Notes under the pieces: generated by a model | Database searches by the model: none | What the model was told of the DNA's origin: nothing | What the model saw: only the letters and a program-made list of their open reading frames with translations | Shown here: positions 21,766 to 33,925 of the stretch, one piece after another | Position numbering within the stretch: position 1 is the first letter of the stretch | Layout of the letters: the number at the start of each line of letters is the position of its first letter | DNA from: Erodium maritimum | Taxonomy: Eukaryota; Streptophyta; Magnoliopsida; Geraniales; Geraniaceae | Length of the DNA: 64,000 nt | Assembly (NCBI GenBank): GCA_963921825.1 | Contig: OY997592.1 | Location: 55,634,336 to 55,698,335, forward strand | Direction: 5' to 3' | Program-made: the position numbers and the translations under genes

Positions 21766-22640
21766 TATATATATATATATAAGGATGGTATAACGTGAGA
21801 ACCAGGCTTATTGTGCAAACGACGGACGCATAGGAGGGCGACACATGTCCTTTTCGCGCGCGCGCATGCTGCAGGTATCGCACACATGTTGCTGGTTGAT
21901 CGGCCCTGGTGCTGGCCGATTGGCTGTGGTGGTGATGGTACGATACGCAAACAGTGTTGGTACAATACGCACACATAGTGCTAGTACAATACGCACATAG
22001 TGCTGGTACAATGTTTATTAATTCAGAAAAACTGATTTACAATCAAAGCCTTGTGTGTTTATTAATCCTAAACCCTAATACTCAACCCTAAACCCTAAAA
22101 TTAAACCATAAACCCTAAAAACTAAAACCTAAATCCTAAAACTAAACCTTAAACCCTAAAAACTAAACCCTAAACCATAAAACTAAACCCTAAGAAAATT
22201 ACTTCTAAAGCCCTAATATGAATAGAGGAAATCAGAAAACCCAAAAACAAAAAAGAAATAAAAATCCAGACTCTAAAAAAGCGATTTTGACCCTCTAGAT
22301 GACCCTGGATGGCCAAAAAATGCTAGGGTTTTGTCAAATTCTGACACTGACTCCAGCTCAGGTTCAATACTTTTGATTCAATACATACACAAGTGCTGGT
22401 ACGATACGCACACAGTGCTGGTACATTACATGCACAAGTGCTGGTACGTCATATACATGGGTGTTGGTACCACATGTATATGACTAACCAGCTGATCGAC
22501 CATGTTTAACCCACCAATCGGCGAGACTAACCAGCCGATCGGCCATGTTTGACCCACCAATCGGACACGTGAACAGTAGTTGTGCACGCGTGAATAGTAG
22601 TTGTTCGCGCGTGAACAATACATGTGTGTGCCTGCACGTG
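21766..22640. mobile_element. TA-bordered element with minisatellite and telomere-like tract
   Basis: After (TA)n at 21766-21781 comes AAGGATGGTATAACGTGAGAACC, related to the ends of the hairpin MITEs. Inside are repeats of GTGCTGGTAC(A/G)ATACGCACA (about 21950-22015 and 22385-22470), a telomere-like tract (22058-22200) and CG-rich words. The right end is not clear; around 22640 it gives way to transposase-like sequence. Confidence 0.5.
22058..22200 (+). repeat. Interstitial telomere-like CCCTAAA tract
   Basis: About 140 bp of units such as CTAAACCCTAAAA, closer to the plant telomere word than the tract at 17860 but still imperfect. Confidence 0.8.
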
Positions 22641-23275
22641 AAATTGACATGTGTCAGTCAACATGATTGGTCGAACAATGACATCAACGTCAACAACTTA
22701 TTCAAAGATGCTCTTACCGACCGTGACTATGTTGTGGAGTACGAGATCAACAAGCATCAATACGACCAACCATATTTATTGTTTGACGACATTATTTGGT
22801 GTCTGGATAATAAGGTCATAGTACACGCAAACACAAATTGTTTGCTAAAATCCAAGAAGGTGCCCAAAAAACTGTTGAACGAGCTTTTTTGGAGTTATCC
22901 AACCACGGTGGAACATAATTTCTCGGCCCGCTTGTGTTTGGAGTAGGAGGGCTTTGGCTAATATCGTGCACACTTGTATCATTCTACACAACATGATTGT
23001 AGAGGATGAACACGACCGATACTTATAAGGAGCTGAAGATTGGTATTACGACGACCCTCCGGATACGCCTGATTGGACACCACCTTAACGATTGCACCAG
23101 GGAAGACCCTTTTCCTACCAACAACACGTGGCCGCTCGAAACAATGTAAGAAATGCTAACCCCCACTGGCAACTCCAAGATGACCTTGTTGAGCACATAT
23201 GCAATCGCTTTAGAGCGGATTACGAATCAGGCGAGTGGCAAAGCTTCATCATCCACGCTTTTTCTCTGTAAGAAT
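22640..23275 (+). pseudogene. PIF/Harbinger transposase, C-terminal remnant
   Basis: Broken across frames but recognisable as the DDE-type nuclease of plant PIF/Harbinger elements (HARBI1-like). Visible pieces in order are NNDINV followed by LFKDAL, the INKHQYDQPYLLFDDIIW block, CIILHNMIVEDEHDRY near 22975-23030 and the DDPPDTPDWTPP tail, then LVEHICNRF near 23190. The longest frame is 22545-22946; the rest needs other frames. The N-terminal helix-turn-helix part is absent. Nonfunctional. Confidence 0.7.
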
Positions 23276-23337
23276 AGTCTTGTAAATGTCTTCTTGGTTG
23301 TATTATTCGAGGATGAATAAAAGTTGACGTTTCATTC

Positions 23338-23529
23338 CATTTCTCAACCGTCACCTTTCAATTTTTTTGCAGAAAGTATCAAAAATCGTCAAAACTGACG
23401 ATTCCGTTAGTTTTTTGCCCACGTGTCGTCACGGTGAAGTGACACATGGTGAAAAAACTAACGGAATCGTCAAAATAAACGGTAAACGATACTTTCTGCA
23501 AAAAAATGAAAGGTGACAGTTGAGAAATG
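23338..23529. mobile_element. 192-bp hairpin MITE
   Basis: Left end CATTTCTCAACCGTCACC pairs with the right end GGTGACAGTTGAGAAATG. Pairing continues through GCAGAAAGTATC and GACGATTCCGTTAG to a centre near 23433. No coding capacity. The superfamily is uncertain; the target duplication is not obvious. Confidence 0.8.
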
Positions 23530-24189
23530 TCACCAAAGGTAAACCTAGGTTAGGAATTGAAAAACAAAACTCAAATGGGGTTAGGATACAGGGTTTCCCC
23601 TTCTTTATATACATCGACTTATACAAAAAAAAACTAGATCATAATATTCAAACATTTACATGGAAATCCCAAAGAGATGGAGCTTGTATATGTACTACTT
23701 TCTCTTCTCGTATTCTACCTTAAATTCGTCAATAACACCCCCCAACGAATCAAGCTAGCATTAATGGCTAATGGTTTTGAGAAAAAAAGAACCGTAGTTT
23801 CATGACCTTATTTACTCCGTTCATGGAAAAAAGATGTAACTATACTCATCTCTTATTTTCATGTCTTCACCAAATTATGGATATATTTCCAACTATTATA
23901 CACCTACATACATGGATCCATGATTTTCATGGTGTACATTCAACTAATAAATAAATACATACAAACACAAAAGCTCATAATCTCGTTTACGACGAGGGAT
24001 CACTGCAAAAACGGATCCCTAATAACTTTTCGTCCAAAAAATAGACATGTTTGTAGCGACCTTTCTTCTCACCCCTTATATCCAACGGTTGCTGCATTAT
24101 CATGTCACGATCAACGACTACTCCTCGACCTTCCTCGATATCCAACAAAGATAGACGCAGCAGGGCTCTAGTGTTGATAGAATACGTCT
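23530..24189. other. Unassigned AT-rich sequence
   Basis: No gene, terminal repeat or array recognised between the MITE and the solo LTR. Confidence 0.4.
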
Positions 24190-24194
24190 AGTGT

Positions 24195-27100
24195 TGTAAT
24201 AACCACTTCCGGTCAACGCCAGTCAAACCTGCGAAAAACAGGAAAATTTAAAAAATTTAAGACTGACAGTTAAGTGAACCTAAAATGACCCCGAGTGTCA
24301 TACCGGACTTAATTTGACCCCGTTATTGACCAAAGTGAGTTCCGGGGGACTCAGGGCAACTTTCTGATCAATTTGGGAAATGTTGACTTTTCGCTAGAAA
24401 AGTCAACCGAGCGACGTTTTGGTCCATTCGAGGACCGTTTTGAATCCGAGAAGCTTAGTCGTCATCGCAGTGGTCTTAGTTGAGCCATTTCCTTGTAGCC
24501 CGCCAAGTTACGTAATTTCTTGGGAAAAGTGCCCGTTCGGGGCCCGAAACGTCCGTTTTTCGCAAAACTGATTGGAAAATATCAACTAGATATTTTCCAA
24601 AAGGTGTGGGACCCACCTTGACACTTGTCACTTATGTGGTGGTGTTAGTTTTGGGGGGAAAATGTGTGGAGGAGGTGTGTTGGCCGAAATTAAGGGTTAA
24701 AAGAAGAAAAAAAATAGAATTTGAGTTAGTTTATTTAAAATAGAAAGGAAGAGAGGGTTTAGAGAGAGAAGGAGAAGAAGAAGAAGAAGAAGAAGAAGGA
24801 AGAGAGGGAAAGCTAGGGTTTGAAGAGTATCCAACCCTTGGATCGTCTCAAGACGAAGAGCAATTGTCTTCCCCTCGTTCTCCTCTTGGGTAAGCACCGA
24901 ACCGATCGTCATTTTGATAGTTTTCAAATGTTAGGGTTTGTGTAAAACTATTAGTTTAAGGTGTTTTTGGTGTTGGGGTAATTGTTGGAGACGTTTTAGA
25001 GGTGTTGGAGGTTTAATTGCACGTTTTCCGGTGACCGGAGGCTCGGGAGGAGCTCTGGCCACCGTGGGTGGTGGCCGGCCGGCCATGGGGTGGCTGGCCG
25101 GAGGTGGTACCAGCCACCACCATGGTGGCCGAACCCCCCTTGAGCCCTAGGAGCTCTCGGCCAAGTGGGATGGTGGGGCCCACGTGCTCGCGTGATCGGG
25201 TTTTGTGTTTCGGGTGGTTTAAAACGTTCCCCGGACCATTTATCCTTAACCGAATCGAAATTTGGAATTAAATTGGAGAAGTTGTAATTAACGGGTTTTG
25301 GAAACTTTAAACGTTAATTAATTGACTTAGAAGTCGGAATTCGATTCCGTCAAGTGCGTTGGGTTCCTTGAATTATTCTAGGACCGTAGAAACGAAAACG
25401 GGGGCTTTCGGAGCCCCGGAAGGAAATTAACAAAACCCAGGCAGATTCGCCATGTCGGGCGAATCGGGCCTTTACGGGTCCTTTATCGACAATGTCGAGT
25501 AATTGGGAAGTTTTGGAGTGATCGACATTGTCGGGGTTAAGTTTGGGCATCTAGTTTAATGTTTTTCGTATTTTCCTTCAAGTGGTTAAATGCCTTTAAA
25601 TTGTGTTATGTTAGATCGTTCCACGGACCGAGGCAAGGGAAAGCTGGGTGAGTGACTGAGATCATCACCGGAGCTCGTGGTTTGGCTTTTGGGAGAACAT
25701 GCACGAGGTAGGGAAAAGTAGCCGGATCTCGGCCCTGACTAGGGAAAGTTAACAGTAGAATTGCATGCGGGGTGTCGTGGGTTGAGTAGGTTTGTTTAAA
25801 TACTAGAAATGCATGATACAGAATCGTAGCAATTATTAGAAAAGCATGTTACGGGATTGTAGCGTTTATGGGAAAAGAATGTGACACTTAGTAGTGTCGT
25901 AGGAACAGAGAACTTAGCGTAAATTGAATTACTAGAGACATATGACCATGCCCGGAGGTTGTTTATGAACTTATCGATATTAGGAGTACTGGAGGCATAT
26001 GACCATGCCCGGAGGTTGATTGAGAAACTGTTGATATTAGGACTGTTGGAGGCCTTGGTTAAGCCGGAGGTTGATTGTGCGTTTGGCGTTTTGGGTGGCC
26101 TTGAGAGCCGTATTATTTTATTGTTGAGTCTTGGGTGGCCATGAGAGCCCGTGTTATTATTCGTGTTTGGGTGGCCATGAGAGCCCGTATTTTTACTGTT
26201 GGTGTTTTAGCTGGCTTACGAGTTAGAGTCTCGGTAAGTTGCAAGTGTGTTTTATCGTTGAGTTTTGGGTGGCCATGAGTGCCCGTGGGGTTGTTGAACC
26301 CGTGTCTTTACCTTTGGTGTTTTAGGTGGCCTTGAGAGCCCGTGTACTAAGGTTGGTGTCTTTGGCTGGCCTACCGAGTTAGAGTCTCGGGGGGTTGCAA
26401 GCTTTCTTTAGCTGCCTTACGAGTTAGAGTCTCGGTAAGTTGCAAGCGTGTTTTATGGTTGGTGTCTTGGGAGGCCGTGAGTGCCTGTGGGGCTGTTGAG
26501 TCCATGTCTTACTGTCGGTGTGTCTTGGGAGGCCGTGAGTGCCTGTGGGGCTGTTGAGTCCGAGTTTTACGGTTAGTGTCTTGGTGGCCATGAGTGCCTG
26601 TGGGTGTTGAACCTGTGTTGTTACTGGTTGTTGATTTTGCTTGTGATTGTGTTTGTGATTGTGATTGTGATTGTGGTTACCGGAGGTTGGGGGCCCGCTT
26701 CCTGAAACGGGGGTCCACGAGCACACGCGTCTGCATGTTCAGACGGGGTAGGGGGCCCGCCCGCCAATAACGGGGTCCTGGCCGCGCGTGTGTGGTTTGG
26801 GTTTGTGAGCATACCTTGGCTGGCTTATGGGTTAGAGTCCCAGTAAGTTGCAGCATTTTCCAGCTAGCTTATGGGTTAGAGTCCCAGTAAGTTGCAGCAT
26901 TTTCCGGCTGGGTTATGGGTTAGAGTCCCGGTAAGTTGCAGCATTCTTGGGTTGGCCTGACCGGGTTAGAGTCCCGGGAGGGCGTGAGCATTCTTGGCAG
27001 CTGGTTTGCGATCCTTTGTGATCTTGTTTGGTGTGCGATCCTTTGTGATCTTGTTTGGGGTGTTATCCTTTGTGATGCTGTTTGGTGTTGCGTAACTTTC

Positions 27101-27593
27101 TTTTGAGTCCTTGGAAGAGGTCGTCAATGGTTGTCTCAGGTCTACTTTACGTGTCAGGGTGTCGAGTTGGTCAGGGAAGGCAACAGTGGGTGTATGTTCA
27201 GTTAGAGTACTTGGGTTGGGGATGGTGTTCCCCGGTGTTGAGTCGTTGTTGGTGTTACCTGCTTTGTCTGCTAATTATGCCGTAGTCAGTCTGTTATCCG
27301 TGGTGGTGAGAGAATGCTCACCCCTAGCTGCTTTTCCTACAGGTACTGTTCATGGGACGGACTAGGTGAGCTCTCGAAGCTTGTGGAGCTAGGAGCGGAG
27401 TCCGGCTTTTGTCTTTTGAGTCTAGTGACGGATACCTTGTACTTTTGTCCACTTGTTGGGACGTGTTTTAAACTGTAATTATTATTTCGTTGAACTAAAT
27501 TGGTATTTTAAAGTGGTTTAATGAAAAAAGGTTTCAAGTGTTTTTTTAAACGTTCGCGTCCCGAGTTCGGTTCACTGAAATTGGGGCGTGAGA
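24195..27593 (+). mobile_element. Solo LTR of the Tekay-like family, copy 1
   Basis: About 3.4 kb from TGTAATAACC to GGGCGTGAGA, flanked by the 5-bp TSD AGTGT (24190-24194, 27594-27598). With no internal region it is the product of LTR-LTR recombination. The last bases read GA instead of CA, a single change in a terminus needed for integration. It contains diverged versions of the family's arrays, including units with GGTTAGAGTC(C/T)C(A/G)GTAAGTTGCA at about 26215-26960. Confidence 0.92.
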
Positions 27594-27598
27594 AGTGT

Positions 27599-28284
27599 AG
27601 ACACAAGCATAGAGATAAGGCTGAGGACGAGAGGGTTTTGGGCTTTCAAGAGTGAGAGGTCAGAGGAGAGGACGGACATTGAATGTGACATGACCCTCAC
27701 ATTCAATGCATATGGCCATATGCTTACCTATCAAACCCTACATCGGACGGTTGTGAGGACGGGTTTACTATATTAGGGTTTTGATCAAAAGCCATACCTC
27801 CTCTACCTTCGGACGGTCAATAGCTTTGCTTTGAATCTGAACCAATCAATTTTAAACAACCTCATTAACTCCATTTTACAAACTCTTAGCCTTCTAAAGC
27901 TCTCAAGACACAGCCACATCTCTTCCTATTCTCCTCTTCGCTGTAAAGCTTGGCTTTAAGTCTGACCTAATCAATCACGAGGTTCGTTGCCGTTCACCAC
28001 TAACCCTACTTCATACCTTGATGTTATAGTTTCCTGCTAACCCACAAAACTTTCTCTCTTGTTCTAGGGTTTTGAGAGCTGCTTGTGATGGATTGATTGT
28101 CTCTAGGGTCGCAAATCATCATCTTAGCCAGGAGCTATGTGTGATGGGATAATGTAGCTTTACAAGCATCAGAGAGGTAACTATCAAACCCTTCTCTCAT
28201 AGTTTAAATTTGTTTAGTTCGTTCTAATGTCTACTTAGTTGGTATCTAATTTGGTATGCCATTTTTATTTTCTGAACAGTTAGA
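27599..28284. other. Gene-5'-end-like sequence, first copy of a partial duplication
   Basis: 27890-28275 matches 33385-33720 in patches (GCCTTCTAAAGCTCT, GATGTTATAGTTTCCTGC, TTCTAATGTCTA). Pyrimidine-rich sequence followed by an apparent intron-like T-rich stretch suggests the 5' part of a host gene, but I find no coding exon. It ends where the LINE fragment begins. Confidence 0.45.
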
Positions 28285-28379
28285 TTTTGGCAGATAAAAT
28301 GAATCAAGACATAATCTTTGTTTGGCTACGAGGAGACATCATGTTTTGGGACTTTTCTTACCCTTGGTCTATTTCTTTG

Positions 28380-29197
28380 CCAAAAAAGGATCTATCCAAC
28401 TTCAATGAAATTCACAATGCCAATTTCATGAACCATGTCTTAGCTCTAAAAGAAGATAGTAGATTCTAAGACTTGTTTATCTATAAAGGTTTTTTCTAGA
28501 CTCTTGGCAATGGCTTTAAAATTCATTTTTGGACAGATCTTTGGTGGGGGGACTTAATCTTCAAAGATCTCTTTCCTAGAATCTACCTTCTTGCAGATTC
28601 AAAAAACTCAGTCATTGATCAATTATGGGATGGGCATAGTTGGGACCTTGAACTTAGAAGAGACCCTAGAGGTTGGGAATGTCAGGAGTGGGGTGTCATG
28701 TGTGCTACACTACCTCTCATTCATTTAAGGGCAAACATTCAAGACTCTATTAATTGGGTTGGAGACAGTAAAGGCTTCTCAGTCAAAAAGCTCTATTCCT
28801 TAATTGCTTCTCATGGATTTTCATCTCAAGCTTGGGCTAAGAACCTGTTGAACCCTGGAGTACCTCCCAACATATCTGATTTCTGCTGGTTAGCATGCTT
28901 AGAAGTTATACCCTCTAAATGTTATTTAGAATCAAGGGGGATGACTCTCAACCTGCAAGATCTGATCTGTCCTATTTGCAATTGGGATTTAGAAGATGGT
29001 GCACATATCTGAATTCATCGTCAAAAAGCCTGAGAGGTTTAGGCTTTAATCTTGAAATGGTGGAATATAAGTTGGGTGTTTCCCCACACTGTCAAAGCAC
29101 TCTTCATCTCTTGGTTCACTATGGTCCCTCGTAAGTATAGGAAAATTTGGGGCATTATTCTAAAAACCTCCCTTTGGAACATTTGGTTGGCAAGAAA
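28380..29197 (+). pseudogene. LINE ORF2, reverse-transcriptase zinc-binding region (zf-RVT), first part
   Basis: Frames are broken, but NFMNHVLALKED, FWTDLWWGDLIFKDLFPR, GDSKGFSVKKLY and CPICNWDLEDGAHI follow the order of the zf-RVT region that closes plant LINE ORF2 proteins. Stops occur near 28468 and 29010. LKTSLWNIWLARN at 29160-29200 is cut by the solo LTR and continues after 32256 as FFNGIEI to a stop near 32402. Compare the better-preserved minus-strand copy at 38301-39014. Confidence 0.75.
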
Positions 29198-30934
29198 TGT
29201 AAGAACCACTCCCGGTCAACGCCAGTCAAATCTGCGAAAAACGAGAAAATTTAAAAATTTTGGACACACTTGAATGAACCTAAATTTGACCCCGAGGGTC
29301 ATACCGGACTTAAGTTGACCCCGATATCGACCAAAGTGAGTTTCGGGGGACTCAGGGCAACTTTCTGACCAATTTGGGAAAGGTTGACTTTTTGCTGGAA
29401 AAGTCAACCGAGCGACGTTTTGGTCCGTTCGAGGTCCGTTTCGGATCCAAAAAGCTTAGCCGTCGTCGCAGCGGTCTTAGTTGAGCCGTTTCCTTGTAGC
29501 CGGTGAAGTTTCGTAATTTCTTGGAAAAAGTGCCCGTTCGGGGCCCGAAACAGCCGAATTTCGCGAATCTGATTAGAAAATATCTAGAAGATATTTTCTC
29601 AAAAAGGTGTTGGACCCACTTGCCACATGTCAAATATGTGGTGGTGTTAGGTAATTTTTGAACCAAACAAGGCAAGACCACACCTTGTATGTTCGGCCAT
29701 AACTCAAAAAATAGAAAAAAAGAGAATTTAGAGAGAAAAGAAGAGAGAAGAAAGAGAGAAAATGAGAAGAAGTCTTGGGGTTTTGCCACTATTCCCAACG
29801 ATCAAACCGATAGATCGTCTCAACAATAGAAGAATCAAGCTCACACCGTCATTCTCTACGGTGAGCATCTAACCGATTTTCGTTTTGTTAAGTTTAAAGT
29901 TAGGGTTTTGGTTAAAACTAGTAGTTTATGGATGAGTTGAGGTGTGGGGTTCGTTGGGGACGTTTTGGAGCGAAGATTGAACGTTTTCCGGTGACCGGAG
30001 GCTCGGGGGAGCTCCGGCCACCGTGTAGGGTGGCTGGCCGGACCGGTGGTGGCTGGCCGGAGCTAGAACCGGCCACCACCATGGTGAACCGGCCCCAAAA
30101 CAGCCCTAGTCGCCCACGGCCAAGGGTGGCCGGGTAGGGCCCACGTGCTCGGGTCACGGGTTTTCGTATTTAGGTGGTTTAGGACGATCCCCAAGTCGTT
30201 AATCTACACCCGGATCGAAATTTGGAATTAAATTGTAAAAGTTGTAATTCACGGGTTTAGAAACTTTAAACGCGAATTAAATTACTCGGAAGTCGGAAAT
30301 TGATTCCGTCGAGTGCATAGGAACCCTTGAATTATTCTAAGACCGTAGAAACGAAAACGGGAATTTTTGGAGCCCCGGAAGGACGTTTTCCAATCCAGGG
30401 CAGATTCGCCGGGTCGGGCGAAACGGGCCTTTCCGGGTCCATTATCGACAATTTCGAGTAATTGAGAAGTTTGGGAGTGATCGACATTGTCGGGGTTACT
30501 TTTGGGCGTCAAGTTTATTAAAATTCAGTTTATTCCTGCAAGCTTAAAGGTGTTTTAAATTGTGTTCTTATTAGATCGTGCCACCGACAGAGGAAAGGGA
30601 AAGCTAGGCGAGTGATCGTGAACACGCCGGAACTTGATTGTGAGCTTTTGGGGAAAGCATACGAGGTAGGGAAAAGTAGTCGGATCTCGGCCCTGACTAG
30701 GGAAAGTTAACAGTAGAAATGCATGTGACACTTGGGTGTTGTGGGTTAAGTAAGTTTATCAAATAATAGAAAGGCAGGCGACACCGGGTGGTGTCGTATG
30801 ATACGGGAACGTATCGAACCATAGAAAGGCATGTGACACTTAGTAGTGTCGTAGGATAAGTGAGCTTATCCATATTATAAATACTGGAGGCATTTGGTTA
30901 TGCCCGGAGGTTGATTGTATTGTTTGTATTTTAC

Positions 30935-31345
30935 TGTTGGTGTGTCTTGGGTGGCCATGAGTGCCCGTGGGGTTGTTGAGTCCGTGTCTTTACTGTTGGT
31001 GTGTCTTGGGTGGCCATGAGTGCCCGTGGGGTTGTTGAGCCCGGTTCTTTACTGTTGGTGTGTCTTGGGTGGCCATGAGTGCCCGTGGGATTGTTGAGCC
31101 TATGTCTTTACTGTTGGTGTGTCTTGGGTGGCCATGAGTGCCCGTGGGGTTGTTGAGCCCGTGTCTTTACTGTTGGTGTGTCTTGGGTGTCCATGAGTGC
31201 CCGTGGGGTTGTTGAGCCCGTGTCTTTACTGTTAGTGTGTCTTGGGAGGCCATGAGTGCCCGTGGGGTTGTTGAGCCCGTGAGTTACCGTTGGTGTGTCT
31301 TGGGTGGCCATGAGTGCCCGTGGGGTTGTTGAACCCGTGTTTTAC
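30935..31345 (+). repeat. 59-bp minisatellite in solo LTR copy 2
   Basis: Units starting TGTTGGTGTGTCTTGGGTGG at 30935, 30994, 31053, 31112, 31171 and 31230, then degenerating. Each includes GGCCATGAGTGCCCGTGGGG and GTTGTTGAG. This is a length-expanded relative of the 40-bp unit in the Tekay LTR. Confidence 0.88.
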
Positions 31346-31449
31346 CATTGGTGTCTTGAGTGGCCATGAGTGCCTGTGGAGTATTGAACCGGTGTTGTTG
31401 CTGTTGTTGAACTTTGCTTGTGATTGTGATTGTGGTTACCTGGGTTGGT

Positions 31450-31670
31450 GAGTGACAGGTCGACAGCCTGATCCGACTTTGTGTCGAGAAAAGTGCGACA
31501 AGTCGACCGCCTGATTCAACCGTCGTGTTGGGAAAAGTGCAACAGGTCGACAGCCTGATCCGACTGGGGTCGGGAAAAGTGCGACAGGTCGACAGCCTGA
31601 TCCAACCGTCGTGTTGGGAAAAGTGCGTCAGGTCGGCCGCCTGATCCAACCGTCGTGTTGGGAAAAAGGC
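31450..31670 (+). repeat. ACAGGTCGAC array in solo LTR copy 2
   Basis: About five units of ACAGGTCGACAGCCTGATCC with a GGGAAAAGTGCG tail, roughly 40-45 bp apart. A version with 62-bp period occurs in copy 3. Confidence 0.8.
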
Positions 31671-32401
31671 AGGGGGGTACTGAGCAGCTGGAGTGCGATC
31701 CTTTATGATCTTGGTTGGTGTGCGATCCTTTGTGATCTTGGGTGTTGCGTGGTTATCTTTCGTGTCTTTGGAGGAAGTCATAATCGTTGTGTCGGGTCTA
31801 CATTACGTGTCCGAGTGTTGAGTCGGTTGAGGAAAGTAACAGTTTGTGTGTGTCAGTCGGGTTACTTGAGTTGGGGGATAGTAGTCCCCGGTGTTGGGTT
31901 GATGATGGTGTTACCGGCATTGTCTGCTAGTATGCCGTAGTCAGTCTGTTATCCGTGGTGGTGAGCGAACGCTCACCCCTAGCTGCTTTTCCTACATGTG
32001 CTGTTCGCGGGACGGGCTAGTTGAGCTCTCGAAGCTTGAAGGGCTGGGAGCGGGAGTCCGGCTTTCCTTTTGAGTCTAGCGACGTACGCCTTGTATTTTG
32101 TCCGCTTGTGGGACGTACTTTTGAGTTGTAAATTATTATTTTGATTAACTAAATGGTGATTTAAACTGGTTTATGTAAAAAGTTTGACAGTGTTTTATTG
32201 TCTTAAACGTCCGCGTTCCGGGTTCGGTTCAATTGAATTTGGGGCGTGACAAGAAACAACCACTTCTTTAATGGAATTGAGATATCATCAGTCACCCTCT
32301 TTGCCAAGATTCAAAATAATGTGTTCACTGGAGAATGGGATTCCTTCAATTCTGTATATCTTTTCCCTCTCCATTCTTGGATTGCAGATCCAAGAAGATG
32401 T

Positions 32402-33220
32402 GTTTAAGTTGGCTTGCTTGAGCCCCAAGTAACCTTAGTTATGGATCCCAAGGTTACTTATTTCTCAAAGTCCTGTCTTGGTTGCTGAACTTTGTTGTCT
32501 AGGGGTTCATGGAATGGGTTTGGGTGGTTTTGGAGAGTGTTGGTGAGGATCTTTGGGCTTTAGTTGTAGGATGGATTCTCTGGCCTTTGTGTGGGGGTTC
32601 TTCCTTCTTCCTTCTTACTCTTATCAAGAGTGGGTAGTCTTTTTTAGGTTTGAATGCTTCTTGTTTTTGGGCTTTTCTTGCCCTTGGTCTTTTTCTTTGC
32701 AGGTCCCATTTCTGAGTTATACTATCTGCATTCACATCTGCACTGTTCAGCTTATTTTCAGACCATTCTCATTGCTTTTGGAGCTGCTATCACCAACTGG
32801 AACTTCATTTCTGCAATACCAATTTTTGCTGTTGCAGATTATTCACTTCTTTGACATGCCATTACAAGCAAAATTTCAAGTAGGCTCTCAACATCATTAA
32901 CCTTTGTCTTTCAACTGCCTATTCAGTTATGCAGCAAATGTACAAGAAGGCTCACTTGTGTACTTGCATCCTCTGTACGATACTGATTGATCCTCTGAAG
33001 GTGGTTGGTTTGTGCTGAATATTCATCTTCAACATGCCTCAACAAATCACTCTTACTCCTTGCCGAATTTTTGTTTTATAGACCCTAGTTTGTAATTAGT
33101 GTGTTAGTTGGTACTTCATCTTGTTTTTGTTCATCCTTTATAAATTGTTGGATGATGCTTCCCTCCTATTTCATTCTTTGAAATGGAGGCTTTGTAAAAT
33201 TTCTTGGCCTATTAAAAAAA
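32402..33220 (+). other. LINE copy 1 3' untranslated region
   Basis: T-rich sequence after the ORF2 stop, ending in a 7-A run at 33214-33220. No further gene. Confidence 0.6.
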
Positions 33221-33925
33221 GGAGTAGTTGATGATCAATACGTATGGATGTGTAGTTCTAAGTGGACACCATTTTTTACCCCAATTCATTTAAAACTCCA
33301 CTATAACTACACATTCAACCACAACATCAACTCTATTTTCAAAATCTACCTAACCTGATTAAAACTTTCAACAACAATGCCTTTACAATCCCAGCCTTCT
33401 AAAGCTCTAAAGACACAGCCCTATCCCCTCTACACCCTTCTTCTTCTTTAGCCATCTCCTCCTATTCTCCTCTTCGTTGCTCTCTCTTCATCGTGGACAC
33501 CGGAGTTGCAAATCTTGGCTTTGAATTTGACCCAATCAATCACCAACTAAGAGGTTTGTTGCCTTTCACCACTAACACTAGTTCATACATTGATGTTATA
33601 GTTTCCTGCTAACCCACAAACCCTTCTCTCGTTCATACTTTCAAGTTTGTCTGGTAGTATGTCTAAATTTATATAGTTTTTTCTAATGTCTATTTATTTA
33701 GTTTCTAACATGGTGTATCATTTTTATCATCGGAAAAGTCACATTTTGGTGGTTGTGAACATCCTTTTAGCTAAGGGTCACAAGGTGGATAAAATGAGGG
33801 AATATAGAGCCTTAGTTTGGCGACCGAGAGATGGATATCACTGGACGGTTATCGTCAAAGGAGCAGCTGAGGGTCAATACGAATTGATTGAAGAACTGAA
33901 AAATAACAGTCTTCATCCTCGGTAT
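33221..33925 (+). other. Second copy of the gene-5'-end-like duplication plus short coding-like frame
   Basis: 33385-33720 is the diverged partner of 27890-28275. It is followed by an open stretch (33795-33925) encoding DKMREYRALVWRPRDGYHW and onward with normal amino-acid composition, cut off at 33926 by the poly(T) of a LINE. I do not recognise the protein. The longer frame to 34330 is not one gene: everything after 33926 is the reverse strand of the LINE 3' UTR. Confidence 0.4.

Larger units (their letters stand above)
29198..32251 (+). mobile_element. Solo LTR of the Tekay-like family, copy 2
   Basis: 3,054 bp from TGTAAGAACCACTCC to GGGCGTGACA, TSD AGAAA (29193-29197, 32252-32256). It sits inside a LINE coding sequence. 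It carries a 59-bp array at 30935-31345. Confidence 0.93.
28285..33220 (+). mobile_element. LINE (copy 1), 5'-truncated, split by a solo LTR
   Basis: It consists of 28285-29197 and 32257-33220. The first part encodes the C-terminal zinc-binding region of a plant LINE ORF2; the second carries the last coding residues and a 3' UTR ending CCTATTAAAAAAA at 33220. Removing 29198-32256 rejoins the coding sequence. 5' truncation is normal for LINE copies made by target-primed reverse transcription. Confidence 0.82.
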
